Of a DNA stretch of 64,000 nt, positions 1-8,812 are shown in pieces. The stretch is taken from the NCBI GenBank assembly GCA_934352055.1, contig CAKRJY010000002.1, positions 1 through 64,000 on the forward strand, given 5' to 3'. Within the stretch, counting starts at the first letter, position 1. Every line of letters starts with the position of its first letter. This DNA comes from an uncultured Lachnospiraceae bacterium. Its GTDB lineage: Bacteria; Bacillota; Clostridia; Lachnospirales; Lachnospiraceae. The notes under the pieces are model-generated. The model did no database searches. It was not told the origin of the DNA and saw nothing but the letters and a program-made list of their open reading frames with translations. The translations under genes were made by a program, and so were the position numbers.

Positions 1-612
1 ACCGCTATGCGTAAGAGATATCTGGCATCACATAATGGTTATGATGGATATATGTGCGGTTTCCATCAAAAGATGGGACAGAATTACTGTGAACTGAATC
101 ATATTACGTTTGAAAAACTGGATGAATTAGTGGTATTTGCTATCAATCAGCAGCTGAAACAAATGCGGACAGATCTAAAAAATCTGGAAAATCAGATTGG
201 GCAAAGAAAGCCAGATGTGGATAATAAAATTACCCGTTTGCATGCAAAAATTGAGCGAAATACAGAATATCGGAAACGGGCATATGAACAGTTCATGGAT
301 GAAATTCTTTCCAAGGAAGAATATCTGGAATTAAAGCAGATGTATGAAAATGAGAATCGGCAATATCAGAAAGAACTGGAAAAGTTGAAGCAGGAAGAAC
401 AGGAACAGCAGGCTGCTGTGAATACAACAAAGGTATGGCTGAACAATTTTAGTCGGAGAAAACTGACAATAAAACAGTTGACCAGAGAAGTACTTGTAGA
501 ACTGATTGATAAAATTTATGTTTATCCGGATCAGAAAATAGATATTTATTTTAAGTTTGCTTCGGAGAAAAATTTAGTGGATGTAACAGTACAGAAAGAT
601 GGGGTGATATGA
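1..612 (+). CDS. Large serine recombinase, C-terminal part (5' end outside window)
   Basis: The reading frame is open from base 1, so the gene begins upstream of the window; the first ATG at 7 is internal. What remains matches the tail of large serine recombinases: the end of a zinc-ribbon-like region (Cys and His in YMCGFHQK, then NYCELNH), a long charged coiled coil (about residues 45-140), and the family ending TREVLVELIDKIYVYPDQKIDIYFKF. The same ending (EIVTELIEKIVVNGDKSID) closes the next gene, so these are paralogues. The catalytic domain cannot be seen. The stop overlaps the next start by four bases (ATGA), implying coupled translation of two recombinases that may act together. Confidence 0.85.
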   Translation, partial: TAMRKRYLASHNGYDGYMCGFHQKMGQNYCELNHITFEKLDELVVFAINQQLKQMRTDLKNLENQIGQRKPDVDNKITRLHAKIERNTEYRKRAYEQFMDEILSKEEYLELKQMYENENRQYQKELEKLKQEEQEQQAAVNTTKVWLNNFSRRKLTIKQLTREVLVELIDKIYVYPDQKIDIYFKFASEKNLVDVTVQKDGVI

Positions 613-2201
613 TGTATCAGATGGCTGCGTATTGTCGTCTGTCAAAAGATGACGGGGAAAATAAAATCAGTGAGAGTATTGAGAATCAAATGAAGCTGAT
701 TCGAGAATATGTAGGTAAGTCAAATGATCTGGAAATCGCTGATATTTATATTGATGATGGTTATTCCGGACTTTATTTTGCAAATAGACCGGAATTTCAG
801 CGGATGATGGAAGATATTTACAAAGGGAAAATACAGGGTGTGATTACGAAAGATATTTCCCGTCTTGGACGTGAGCATATTGAGACAAGTAATTACATAG
901 AGCGTGTTTTTCCATCGTTGGGAGTCCGCTATATTGCAATTCTGGATGGTGTGGATTCTGTTCATCACAGTAATGAAGAACTGGCACAGTTTAAGACGCT
1001 GTTTAATGATATGTACAGTCGTGATATATCCAAGAAGATCAGGGGAGCACTCTCTGCACAGAAAAAACGTGGGCAGTTTATGTCAGGCTTTGCACCATAT
1101 GGTTATATGAAAGATCCGGCAGATAAGCATCATTTTCTTATTGATGAAGAAGCTGCCAAGGTAGTTCGGAGAATCTTTTATATGAGTTTGGAGGGATATT
1201 CCAGAGATGGTATTGCGAGAAAGCTGAATCAGGAAGGCGTTATGACGCCATCAGAGTATAAAAGAAAGGTCCAGGGATTGAAATATACGAACGCACTGGA
1301 AAAATCCGGTGGAAAAGGCTGGGCGTATCCTACGATCAATGTGATTTTGCGAAATAGAGTTTATACAGGTGCCATGGTACAGCATAAGTCGGAAAAAATA
1401 TCATATAAAGTGGAGAAATACCATTACATTCCAGAGGAACAACAATATATCGTAGAGGGAATGCATGAAGCAATTATCAGTAAAGATACCTTTGAACAGG
1501 TACAGGAAAATATGAAGAAAAGAACAAGAACACCGGGCTTTCACAGTGAAGTGAGAAAGGTGAATCCGTACGCAGGAATTCTTGTCTGTGGGGACTGTGG
1601 ATATAATCTTCAGCGAGTTACCTGCAGGGATGGCTATGAGTGTGGAACTTATCATAAAAAGGGAAACACAATTTGTCATTCGCATTTTATTAAGAAAGAG
1701 ATACTGGATTCCATTGTAATAAATGAAATCCAGAGACAGGCGGAACTGGCACTGAAAGAAAGTGATAAGGATGAAATACTAAAGGCAGCAGACCGCAGAA
1801 AGGAGGTGCAGAGACGATGTGCAGAAGCGGATCAGCAGATAGAACGACTGCAAAAAGAGCTTGCAGCAGTTCGGAAGTACAAAAAGAAGACGTATGAGAA
1901 TTATGTGGATGGCGTTCTGGACAAGGAAGAATATCTCTCCTATAAGGCAGAATATGAAAAGCAGGATAAAGAGATCAGAGAAAAAATCCAAATGGCAGAA
2001 CAGGAAAAAGACAGCTTTGGAGAGGCAGAAGAATCCTATGAGAACTGGATAGAAAAATTTATCAAGTATGGAACACTATCCGAAGTGACGCGAGAAATCG
2101 TGACAGAATTGATTGAGAAAATCGTTGTGAACGGAGATAAGAGTATTGATATTGTATTTAAGTATCAGTCACCTTATCCAGTTAAGAAAAGGGCAGTGTA
2201 A
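609..2201 (+). CDS. Large serine recombinase (site-specific integrase/excisionase)
   Basis: Full-length, 530 aa. The N-terminal resolvase domain starts with AAYCRLSKDDGE, where Ser12 is the expected nucleophile, followed by SESIENQ and the conserved ITKDISRLGR block. Then come the recombinase domain (about 165-270), a zinc ribbon (VCGDCGYNL, later ECGTY and CHSHF, about 325-365), a coiled coil (about 385-480) and the usual C-terminal tail. Such enzymes insert or excise elements by cutting both strands at a two-base core through a 5' phosphoserine link. Translation probably couples to the upstream recombinase through the ATGA overlap. Its stop lies about 45 bp from the point where host protease sequence resumes, so it abuts the right attachment site. 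Confidence 0.93.
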   Translation: MMYQMAAYCRLSKDDGENKISESIENQMKLIREYVGKSNDLEIADIYIDDGYSGLYFANRPEFQRMMEDIYKGKIQGVITKDISRLGREHIETSNYIERVFPSLGVRYIAILDGVDSVHHSNEELAQFKTLFNDMYSRDISKKIRGALSAQKKRGQFMSGFAPYGYMKDPADKHHFLIDEEAAKVVRRIFYMSLEGYSRDGIARKLNQEGVMTPSEYKRKVQGLKYTNALEKSGGKGWAYPTINVILRNRVYTGAMVQHKSEKISYKVEKYHYIPEEQQYIVEGMHEAIISKDTFEQVQENMKKRTRTPGFHSEVRKVNPYAGILVCGDCGYNLQRVTCRDGYECGTYHKKGNTICHSHFIKKEILDSIVINEIQRQAELALKESDKDEILKAADRRKEVQRRCAEADQQIERLQKELAAVRKYKKKTYENYVDGVLDKEEYLSYKAEYEKQDKEIREKIQMAEQEKDSFGEAEESYENWIEKFIKYGTLSEVTREIVTELIEKIVVNGDKSIDIVFKYQSPYPVKKRAV

Positions 2202-2245
2202 TGGCTGCAAATTTTTTTACAGTAACTTTCCCTTAGTTATAATGA

Positions 2246-3181
2246 TCACACACGGGAAGCTCATTATTAGAGACCTATCTGACACAGATGGCGAAGCGGT
2301 GGAAGATGTCAATTGCGATTGGTGCGGGAAATGAAGGGCAGGAACCGTTGCATTTTCAAGGTCGTTTTGCCGCGAAAAAACAGCAAAAAGAGCAGGAAGT
2401 AGAATGGGTCATTGATACTTATGAAACGAGTATGAATCTGCAATTGTGGAAAAATTATCAGGATAAAATGACCATTTTTCTGATCGCTCCGGATGGGACA
2501 GAAATCATAGTGCTTCGGGAAGAACAACAGGAAAAAAGAGAGGGGACGATCGTGTCAGCGCAGTGGCGGGATACGATCATTCATGTGTTCTATGATGTGC
2601 CGAGTCCGTATCATATCCAACAGGAGATTTATCTTACCTTTTTGCCGCGGGACGCATATATTGATGCAGGCGTATGGAAGTTTCGCCTGCAGCCGCAGCA
2701 TATAAAAGATGGCAGGTATGCCCTTTGGCTTCCAGTCAGTGGCGCATTGAATGAGAATAGTGGATTTTTATATCCGAGCGAAGAATCGACCATTACCGTG
2801 CCGGCTACGGCAGAAGGTGTTATATCTGTGGGCGCATATGACAGCAGGAGAAATGAATATGCACCATTTTCCGGGCGTGGTTTTGTGTGGGAAACAGAAG
2901 CAATCAAACCGGATCTGGTAGCGCCGGGGGTAAATATTACATCATGCGCACCTGGAGGAGGCTATGCTGTGCGCAGTGGTACATCTATGGCAACGCCCTT
3001 TGTAACGGGAGCGGCAGCACTTATCATGCAATGGGGGATTGTGGAAAACAAGGATCCGTATGCTTATGGTGAGAAGTTAAAAGCGTATCTGTTGCGTGGT
3101 GCGCAGGAGATGCCAGGGGAATGGATGCCTTCGAAGCGTGTCGGCTGGGGAAAGTTGTGTGTACGTGAAAGCCTACGATAG
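2246..3181 (+). pseudogene. Subtilisin-like (S8) protease, C-terminal fragment interrupted by the element
   Basis: The first ATG is at 2288, but the frame is open back to the stop at 2243 and reads SHTGSSLLETYL before MAKRWK. That resembles the conserved block between the His and Ser motifs of clostridial S8 proteases (SHDGTSLLE type, from memory). Retained are the oxyanion Asn (GAGNEG), a long insertion, and the catalytic Ser (GTSMATP). The Asp and His of the triad are absent, so the fragment cannot be an active protease by itself. The missing N-terminal half presumably lies on the far side of the recombinase element, left of this window. Precise excision could rebuild the gene; otherwise it is a dead remnant. 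Confidence 0.85.
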
Positions 3182-3249
3182 GTGTGGTTTTTTGCTTGAA
3201 GTCGCGCTATAATAAAAATAGTATGGATAGAGTACCTTGGGGGATTTTT

Positions 3250-5745
3250 ATGAAGAACTTCATGGAAAAAATAAAAGAATTTTTTGATATACGAAAAAAA
3301 GGTATGCGGCTGGTTTCATTTAATGTCATCGTAGTGATTGCGTTGCTTGGCTGTTTATTTTCGGTTGCGCTTGCGCTGGCATCATTTTTGCCGCTGAAGC
3401 CGGTGCCGATTTTGATTGCGGCGATTCTGACAGCGACCTTTCCGTTCTATCTTGCAAATTACCGGGGAAAGCTTGTGTTAGCCTCTAATGTCATGGTTGT
3501 TGCCGTTTGTTTTATCCTTTTTCCAGCGGTATTTTTTGTAAGAGGCGGTATTGAAAGCGGGATGTCAAGCTGGTTTGCGCTGGGAATTTTGTTTATCTTT
3601 CTATTGTTAGATGGCGTGAATTTTGTACTGATGCTATCACTGGATGCGGTTGTTGTTGCGGGCTGTTATTGGATTTCCTATCGTTTTCCACAGCTGGTGC
3701 AAGGACATATGCTGCGTTCAAGCTTCTTTCTTGATGTGGTACAGGGGATTTTTACAACGACACTTGCGGTTGGCATGATTGTGAAAGTGCAGGCATGGAT
3801 ACAAAAGCAACAGGGAAATGTGCTGGAAGATAAGAACAAGCAGCTCTTGGAGATGACGCAAAAAGCGAAACGGGCACAAAGAGATGCAGAAGTTGCCAAC
3901 CATTCAAAGAGTAATTTCCTTGCCAATATGTCCCATGAAATACGAACACCAATCAATACGGTTCTTGGCATGAATGAGATGATATTGCGCCAGACGACAG
4001 AAGAGAATACGCGTAGCCTGGCACAGGATATTCGCACTTCGACGGAATCCCTGCTTGAGATTGTAAACGAAATATTGGATTTTTCCAGAATTGAGTCCGG
4101 AAAGATGCAATTGATGGAGGATGATTACGAATTGAGGGATGTACTGCATGATACGGCAACGGCGTTTGATCTACGGGCGAAGGAAAAAGGGCTGTATCTG
4201 CATCTGGATATCAATGAACAATTGCCATCCATGTATCGGGGTGATTCTTTGCGTCTGCGCCAGATTATCAATAATGTCATGAGCAATGCAATTAAATACA
4301 CCAGAGAAGGAGGCATCCGTTTTTCTGTATCCGGTCATCAGGAAGAAGATTCGGAAATACTGCATTTTGAAATAGAAGATACAGGAGCAGGGATACGCGA
4401 GGAAGATCTGCAGCGTTTGTTTGAAGCATTCGAGCGCATTGATGAAAAAACAAATCGTAATATTGAGGGAACCGGACTTGGTATGGCGATCACAGCAAAT
4501 TTACTAGATATGATGGGCTCCACCTTACAGGTAAAAAGTACCTTTGGTGAGGGGACAACATTCTATTTTGATTTAAAACAGCGTGTCAAAGACTGGACAC
4601 CGATGGGGACTTTTGAAGCACAGGAAAGAAGAGATGACAGCAATCAAAAGCAGAAATTTACATTTGTTGCACCGGATATATCGATTTTGCTTGTGGATGA
4701 CAACGCCATGAACCGAAAAGTGTTCTGCAAACTGTTAAAACACACGCAGATGCAGATTGATGAGGCAGACAATGGATTTAGTTGTCTGGAGATGGTAAAA
4801 AAGAAGCATTATGATTTGATTTTTCTGGATCATATGATGCCGGAGCTTGATGGTGTGGAGACGTTTTCTTATATGCAGAGTATGCAGGAAAATCTTTGCA
4901 AAGATACGCCGGTGATCGTTCTTACGGCAAATGCCATTATTGGAGCAAAAGAGCAGTATCTTAAAATTGGTTTTCGAGATTATTTGTCCAAACCGATCGA
5001 TCCGCGGCTTTTGGAGAATCTGATTGTAGAGCAGCTGATGTTACAGAATATCAAAGTTAAGACGGTTCCGATTCAGGGAAATCATAAGGAAATTTACGAA
5101 GATAAAAAGCTGGAAGAAAAACAGGAATTGCCGCAGATCGAAGGATTTGACTGGGCATATGGCTTATTGCATTTTCCAGATGCACAGATGTTATGGGAGT
5201 CTGTAGAAGACTTTTATAAGGAGTGTAAGAGCGCAATACAGGACATGAATCTTTTGTGTGAGGAGATAGATTCGGAGCAGGGATTGGAAAAATACAGGAT
5301 TCAGGTGCACGCCTTAAAGAGCAATCTGGCATTGATTGGAGCAATGCAGGCATCCGCATTGGCGAAAGTCCTGGAATATGCAGCAAGGGATGGCTTGCGG
5401 GAGCGTGTGCGCCAAATCCATGGCATATGGGTGAATGAGGTAGAACAGTGTTATCAGAATCTAGTGCCTCATATGCAGCAGGAAACAACAAAAGAAAAGA
5501 TGACAGACGTATCGTGGATACAGGGAATGCTGGAAATGCTCCGTAATAGTGCGGAAGAGCTGCATTATGATGGTGTCGACCAGATGATGCAGATGTTAGA
5601 TGGCTATGTCTATGAAGATGATCTGCAGGGGCAAATGGAGCAACTTCGTTCTGCAGTACACAATCTGGATTTGAAAAAAGTGGTGAATCTTTGTAATTTG
5701 ATGGAAGAGAATGTCAGGAAAGAGAGCGGAAAACTTGACATGTGA
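3250..5745 (+). CDS. Hybrid sensor histidine kinase (membrane domain, kinase, receiver, HPt)
   Basis: 831 aa from the ATG at 3250, preceded by GGGGG at good distance; a GTG at 3184 in the same frame is less likely. A TATAAT at 3208-3213 may be its -10. About six membrane segments (residues 18-190) form the sensor, followed by a short coiled coil. HisKA carries the phospho-acceptor His229 (NMSHEIRTPIN), then a HATPase domain with N, G1 (DTGAGI) and G2 (GTGLGMAI) boxes. A receiver follows with Asp527 (LDHMMPELDG) and Lys in LSKPID, and the C-terminus has an HPt domain with His687 (HALKSNL). The full phosphorelay is therefore in one chain. No cognate DNA-binding regulator is adjacent, so the output partner and signal are unknown. 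Confidence 0.9.
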   Translation: MKNFMEKIKEFFDIRKKGMRLVSFNVIVVIALLGCLFSVALALASFLPLKPVPILIAAILTATFPFYLANYRGKLVLASNVMVVAVCFILFPAVFFVRGGIESGMSSWFALGILFIFLLLDGVNFVLMLSLDAVVVAGCYWISYRFPQLVQGHMLRSSFFLDVVQGIFTTTLAVGMIVKVQAWIQKQQGNVLEDKNKQLLEMTQKAKRAQRDAEVANHSKSNFLANMSHEIRTPINTVLGMNEMILRQTTEENTRSLAQDIRTSTESLLEIVNEILDFSRIESGKMQLMEDDYELRDVLHDTATAFDLRAKEKGLYLHLDINEQLPSMYRGDSLRLRQIINNVMSNAIKYTREGGIRFSVSGHQEEDSEILHFEIEDTGAGIREEDLQRLFEAFERIDEKTNRNIEGTGLGMAITANLLDMMGSTLQVKSTFGEGTTFYFDLKQRVKDWTPMGTFEAQERRDDSNQKQKFTFVAPDISILLVDDNAMNRKVFCKLLKHTQMQIDEADNGFSCLEMVKKKHYDLIFLDHMMPELDGVETFSYMQSMQENLCKDTPVIVLTANAIIGAKEQYLKIGFRDYLSKPIDPRLLENLIVEQLMLQNIKVKTVPIQGNHKEIYEDKKLEEKQELPQIEGFDWAYGLLHFPDAQMLWESVEDFYKECKSAIQDMNLLCEEIDSEQGLEKYRIQVHALKSNLALIGAMQASALAKVLEYAARDGLRERVRQIHGIWVNEVEQCYQNLVPHMQQETTKEKMTDVSWIQGMLEMLRNSAEELHYDGVDQMMQMLDGYVYEDDLQGQMEQLRSAVHNLDLKKVVNLCNLMEENVRKESGKLDM

Positions 5746-5773
5746 GGTACATGAGTATAACATGAGATAGGAT

Positions 5774-5803
5774 TTGTGTTTATGCAGAGCATGCACATAT
5801 AAA
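5774..5803 (+). promoter_or_regulatory. Probable sigma-A promoter of apt
   Basis: TTGTGT at 5774-5779 and TATAAA at 5798-5803 with an 18-bp spacer, 22 bp before the apt start. Seen by eye only. Confidence 0.5.
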
Positions 5804-5825
5804 ATAATAGATAAGAGGTCGAGCG

Positions 5826-6350
5826 ATGAAAAAGGTTGAAGACTACATAAGAAGTATCCCGGATTTTCCGGAGAAGGGCATCATCTTTCGTGATGTGACA
5901 AGTATATTACAGGATGCAGACGGATTGCAGCTGGCAATTGATGAGATGAAGAAGTTATTAGATGGCGTGGATTTTGATGTGATCGCCGGAGCAGAATCTC
6001 GTGGTTTTATTTTTGGTGTGCCGATTGCATATGCATTGCACAAGCCATTTGTACCGGTACGTAAGGCTGGTAAGTTGCCATGCGAAACGGTATCTAAGAC
6101 ATATGATTTGGAATATGGCAGTGCAACGATTGAGATGCACAAAGATTCCATCAAGCCAGGACAGAAGGTAGTATTGATTGATGACTTGATCGCAACAGGT
6201 GGAACGATTGAGGCAGCTGCACAGTTAGTAGAAGAACTTGGCGGCGAAGTTGTTAAGATTGTATTCTTAATGGAATTAGCAGGTCTTCACGGCAGAGATA
6301 AGCTTGCACAGTATGATGTGGCATCTGTTGTGACATACGAAGGCAAATAG
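5826..6350 (+). CDS. apt: Adenine phosphoribosyltransferase
   Basis: 174 aa, normal family length. It converts adenine and PRPP to AMP in the cytoplasm (purine salvage). Diagnostic features are the opening VEDYIRSIPDFPEKGI, RGF in the adenine-site region (AGAESRGFIFG), the flexible loop with RKAGKLP, and the PRPP-binding motif VLIDDLIATGGT at about residues 117-128. The ATG at 5826 follows AAGAGGTCGAGCG. It has its own promoter and a strong terminator, so it looks monocistronic. In many Firmicutes apt sits next to relA; here relA is 18 kb away. Confidence 0.97.
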   Translation: MKKVEDYIRSIPDFPEKGIIFRDVTSILQDADGLQLAIDEMKKLLDGVDFDVIAGAESRGFIFGVPIAYALHKPFVPVRKAGKLPCETVSKTYDLEYGSATIEMHKDSIKPGQKVVLIDDLIATGGTIEAAAQLVEELGGEVVKIVFLMELAGLHGRDKLAQYDVASVVTYEGK

Positions 6351-6370
6351 GATTGTATTTACGACTAGGT

Positions 6371-6402
6371 AAGAGGTGAGCCAAAGTGCTTGCCTCTTTT
6401 TT
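6371..6402 (+). terminator. Terminator after apt
   Basis: AAGAGG at 6371-6376 pairs with CCTCTT at 6393-6398, with an inner AGC/GCT pair, then a T run to 6402. Its right half is shared with the left foot of the large inverted repeat that follows. Confidence 0.7.
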
Positions 6403-6911
6403 CGCGCTTACGAACCTATGAACGGTACAAATCGAGGTTGTTCCCTACTCCAGCCGCACCCTGCAGATGCTATAACGTCGCATAATTCTATGGCACAAAA
6501 AAGAGACCTCGGTTACGTGATAAAAACAGTCTTTGCAAAGTTAGACAACCGCCTTGGATGATGTTCGGCTACGACAGATATGACTGCGAAACGCATTAGA
6601 GGTTCTTGAAACTTGTACAGATCAGGCAACTCGTGTACATGGATGTTCGTTTGCGCCGGTTGCCATATCTTGATAATTACGATAACTACAAGTTTCTAGA
6701 ACCTCTTATAAGTGGAGCTTTTGCATATCTGTCGTAGCCGGACACATCCTGGCGGCAGTCGAAGCTGTGCAAAGACAGTTTACGTGAAACCGAGGTCTCT
6801 TTTGGTGCCAAAACAAATTATGCTCCCATGTTATAGCATCTGCAGGGTGCGGCTGGGGTAGGGGCGACCGTGATATTGAGCTTAGGATGTTTGTAAGCGC
6901 GAAATCAGAGG
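6393..6911. repeat. Giant rod-like imperfect inverted repeat (~520 bp), possible structured RNA
   Basis: No plausible gene lies here. Two arms of about 220 bp fold on each other. Perfect blocks include 6401-6411 with 6893-6903 (11 bp, TTCGCGCTTAC) and 6451-6476 with 6830-6855 (26 bp). Further matching blocks are AGAGACCTCGGTT, GTCTTTGCA, CGGCTACGACAGATATG, AGAGGTTCT and GAAACTTGTA on the left arm and their complements on the right. Between them lie mismatched stretches of similar length on both sides, like internal loops. A central region of about 70 nt (near 6620-6690) has its own GGCAAC (6625-6630)/GTTGCC (6659-6664) stem. The outer foot extends to CCTCT (6393)/AGAGG (6911), and the right arm carries the last codons and stop of the HAD gene. 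Confidence 0.9.
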
Positions 6912-7547
6912 AATCACTTTGGACAGATCCTCTGCCCAGTCGTAAAGGAGAGGCGTAAGGTCTGGCGTAGGTGGAGTCAGATCCGGAATCATAATCGTAA
7001 TGCAGCCGGCATCATGTGCAGACCGGATTCCATTGGGAGAATCCTCTAATGCCACGCAGTGCGCAGGGGCTACACCGAGTTCCTTACAAACATGTAAATA
7101 AATATCAGGATATGGTTTCCCACGTTTTACCATGGAAGCACTGATAACAATGTCAAATGCATTTTCTAAATGGACAGCTTTCAAACGGTCTAATGCGCGG
7201 TCTAATTTAGATGCGGTTGCAACGGCAGTTTTGATGTTCTCTTTTTTAAGAACTGCCAACAAATTATCTAATCCGGGTTTTGCCTCAATGCCTTCTTTTG
7301 CCATGAGATCTAACACTAATTTGGTATTGCATTTATGAACGGTTTCAAAGCAAAAATCTTTTCCGTAGCGGCTTTCCCAAAGCTTTTGCGCATCTTCGTG
7401 GTTGAGGCTTCGTTGCATCAGGGCATCTTCTCTGGTAAAATCAGTATAACCGCATGCGGCAAATGCAAGTGGCCAGGTGCGGTTATAATATTTTTCGGTG
7501 TCTGTGATGGTTCCATCCATGTCAAAAATGACGGCATCTAATTTCAT
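6882..7547 (-). CDS. HAD-family phosphatase, beta-phosphoglucomutase-like
   Basis: 221 aa from the ATG at 7547, chosen because AAGGAG precedes it; a longer form from 7601 lacks a ribosome site. Motif I is FDMDGT (nucleophile Asp near residue 9, acid Asp two residues later), followed by a four-helix cap, motif III Lys in VKRGKPYPD, and motif IV ALEDSPNG. This is the subfamily of beta-phosphoglucomutases and sugar-phosphate phosphatases; the substrate cannot be told. The last codons (RLQTS and stop) lie inside the right arm of the large inverted repeat, so the C-terminus may have been set by that element. It faces apt and diverges from the FliB-like gene. Confidence 0.9.
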   Translation of the reverse strand: MKLDAVIFDMDGTITDTEKYYNRTWPLAFAACGYTDFTREDALMQRSLNHEDAQKLWESRYGKDFCFETVHKCNTKLVLDLMAKEGIEAKPGLDNLLAVLKKENIKTAVATASKLDRALDRLKAVHLENAFDIVISASMVKRGKPYPDIYLHVCKELGVAPAHCVALEDSPNGIRSAHDAGCITIMIPDLTPPTPDLTPLLYDWAEDLSKVIPLISRLQTS

Positions 7548-7624
7548 GAAAAATCTCCTTTTTCTGCTGGTAAATTTATGCTTTTGCGGAAAGTATAGCA
7601 CAGGAGATGGATGAGGACAAATAC

Positions 7625-8770
7625 ATGCAATATTTTGGAATTCAATTTTTAAATCAATTCAAATGTGCGCAGGGAGACTGCCCGCAAACCTGTTGCAAGG
7701 GTTGGCAAATATTAATAGATGCGAATACGATGGAACAAATCGAAAAAGAACCGGAAGATATGCGGCGGGAGTTAAAACGACATATTGCAGGGGTGCGAAA
7801 GGGACAACCACAGATTCGAAAAAATTTTGGCAGATGCCCGTATCATACGAAGGAGCAATTGTGTGGTTTGCAGCTGAGAAAACGTACAGATCTGATGCCG
7901 CGTGTTTGCAGAGAATATCCGCGGAGAACGATTTCCTTTGGCTCATTTGCAGAAATTACAATGGAACTGGCTTGTCCTGTTGTGGCACAACTTTTTCTGG
8001 AAGAAAAGGAAATGCTTTCCATGCAGCCTATCTCTGTGCAAGAGCATGAGGTATTGTGGCAGATTGGAAACGAAGATCCGGTATTTTTGACATGGTTACA
8101 ACAATTGCGAGAGACCTTGGTAAAAGAAGCACAGCAGACGGTCATTTTTGATGCGTTCTTTTTACAGCGCCAGTATGTTTGTGTGGATGCGATACACGAG
8201 ATGCTTATGCGCAATAAATTAAACGATGCGAAGCAGATTTTGGAAAAATACGAACAGGAAGTATGGGAAGAGCATAGACCAGAGGATACAAGACGCACAT
8301 TCTTTTCCATGGAGCTGGTAGACAAGGTGATTGCCCATCAGCTGGATACACCGAATTTAGCCCTCAACAACCCAAAATTAAAAAAGGTGATACAAACATA
8401 TTACCGCTTCTATAATGCAAAGACTGCCGGGGAGGCTGAGCAGACGTTAGAGACAACGTGGGAGCAAATGGAACAGGAATTACCGGGTACTTATGAAAAA
8501 TATCGCAGGTATTACATATACTATTTGTATGAAATGTTACTCTGCGCGTATGAGGATTATCATTTACTGAAAGTTATGTTACTGGGCAATATGTATTTGG
8601 AGCTATATATGGTACTGGATGCGGTTTGTTTTACTTCCTGTAAACAAAAAAATAAGCCATATGATATGGCAATGCAGGCAGAATTTTTGGCAGCTCTGGA
8701 GCGGCGTATGCGTCATAATACCAGTGTGGGTGAGGGGATTTTAGAACGTCTTCGAAAAGATTTTTTGTAA
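7625..8770 (+). CDS. FliB-like protein (flagellin lysine-N-methylase family)
   Basis: 381 aa from the ATG at 7625, which has GAGGA seven bases upstream; an ATG at 7607 would place AGGAG directly against the start. The N-terminus holds the family's cysteine signature: CAQGDCPQTCCKGW, then GRCPYH, LCGLQ and PRVCREYPR, eight or so Cys that probably bind an iron-sulfur cluster. The rest is helical. FliB methylates flagellin lysines in Salmonella, but many clostridial members have no flagellar context, and no flagellar gene is present in this window. The actual substrate is therefore open. It diverges from the HAD gene. Confidence 0.8.
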   Translation: MQYFGIQFLNQFKCAQGDCPQTCCKGWQILIDANTMEQIEKEPEDMRRELKRHIAGVRKGQPQIRKNFGRCPYHTKEQLCGLQLRKRTDLMPRVCREYPRRTISFGSFAEITMELACPVVAQLFLEEKEMLSMQPISVQEHEVLWQIGNEDPVFLTWLQQLRETLVKEAQQTVIFDAFFLQRQYVCVDAIHEMLMRNKLNDAKQILEKYEQEVWEEHRPEDTRRTFFSMELVDKVIAHQLDTPNLALNNPKLKKVIQTYYRFYNAKTAGEAEQTLETTWEQMEQELPGTYEKYRRYYIYYLYEMLLCAYEDYHLLKVMLLGNMYLELYMVLDAVCFTSCKQKNKPYDMAMQAEFLAALERRMRHNTSVGEGILERLRKDFL

Positions 8771-8777
8771 AAAATTC

Positions 8778-8806
8778 TTGACAGGTCAGAAGCTTTGGAG
8801 TATAAA
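8778..8806 (+). promoter_or_regulatory. Sigma-A promoter of the T-box transcript
   Basis: TTGACA (8778-8783), exact 17-bp spacer, TATAAA (8801-8806). Near-consensus; transcription should start near 8813, just before the T-box stem I. Confidence 0.85.
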
Positions 8807-8812
8807 TAACCT

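Larger units (their letters stand above)
1..2245 (+). mobile_element. Right end of a serine-recombinase mobile element
   Basis: Two consecutive large serine recombinase genes fill this stretch and run off the left edge of the window. Immediately after the second one ends, the sequence becomes the in-frame tail of a subtilisin-like protease, so the right boundary lies in roughly 2202-2250. Large serine recombinases usually sit beside one attachment site, which fits. The left end and any cargo are outside the window, and the crossover dinucleotide cannot be fixed without the empty site. The boundary given is approximate. Confidence 0.75.

Noticed and set aside
3184..3249. Longer N-terminus of the hybrid kinase from GTG 3184
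   Set aside because: It contains the probable -10 TATAAT and lacks a ribosome site; the ATG at 3250 has GGGGG.
5057..5491. Minus-strand ORF of 144 aa
   Set aside because: Antisense to the kinase HPt region; Pro/Leu-rich shadow.
6376..6561. ORF of 61 aa within the large inverted repeat
   Set aside because: No ribosome site, no family resemblance, and the sequence is explained by the base-paired arm.
7843..8325. Minus-strand ORF of 160 aa rich in Ser and Cys
   Set aside because: Antisense shadow of the FliB-like gene.
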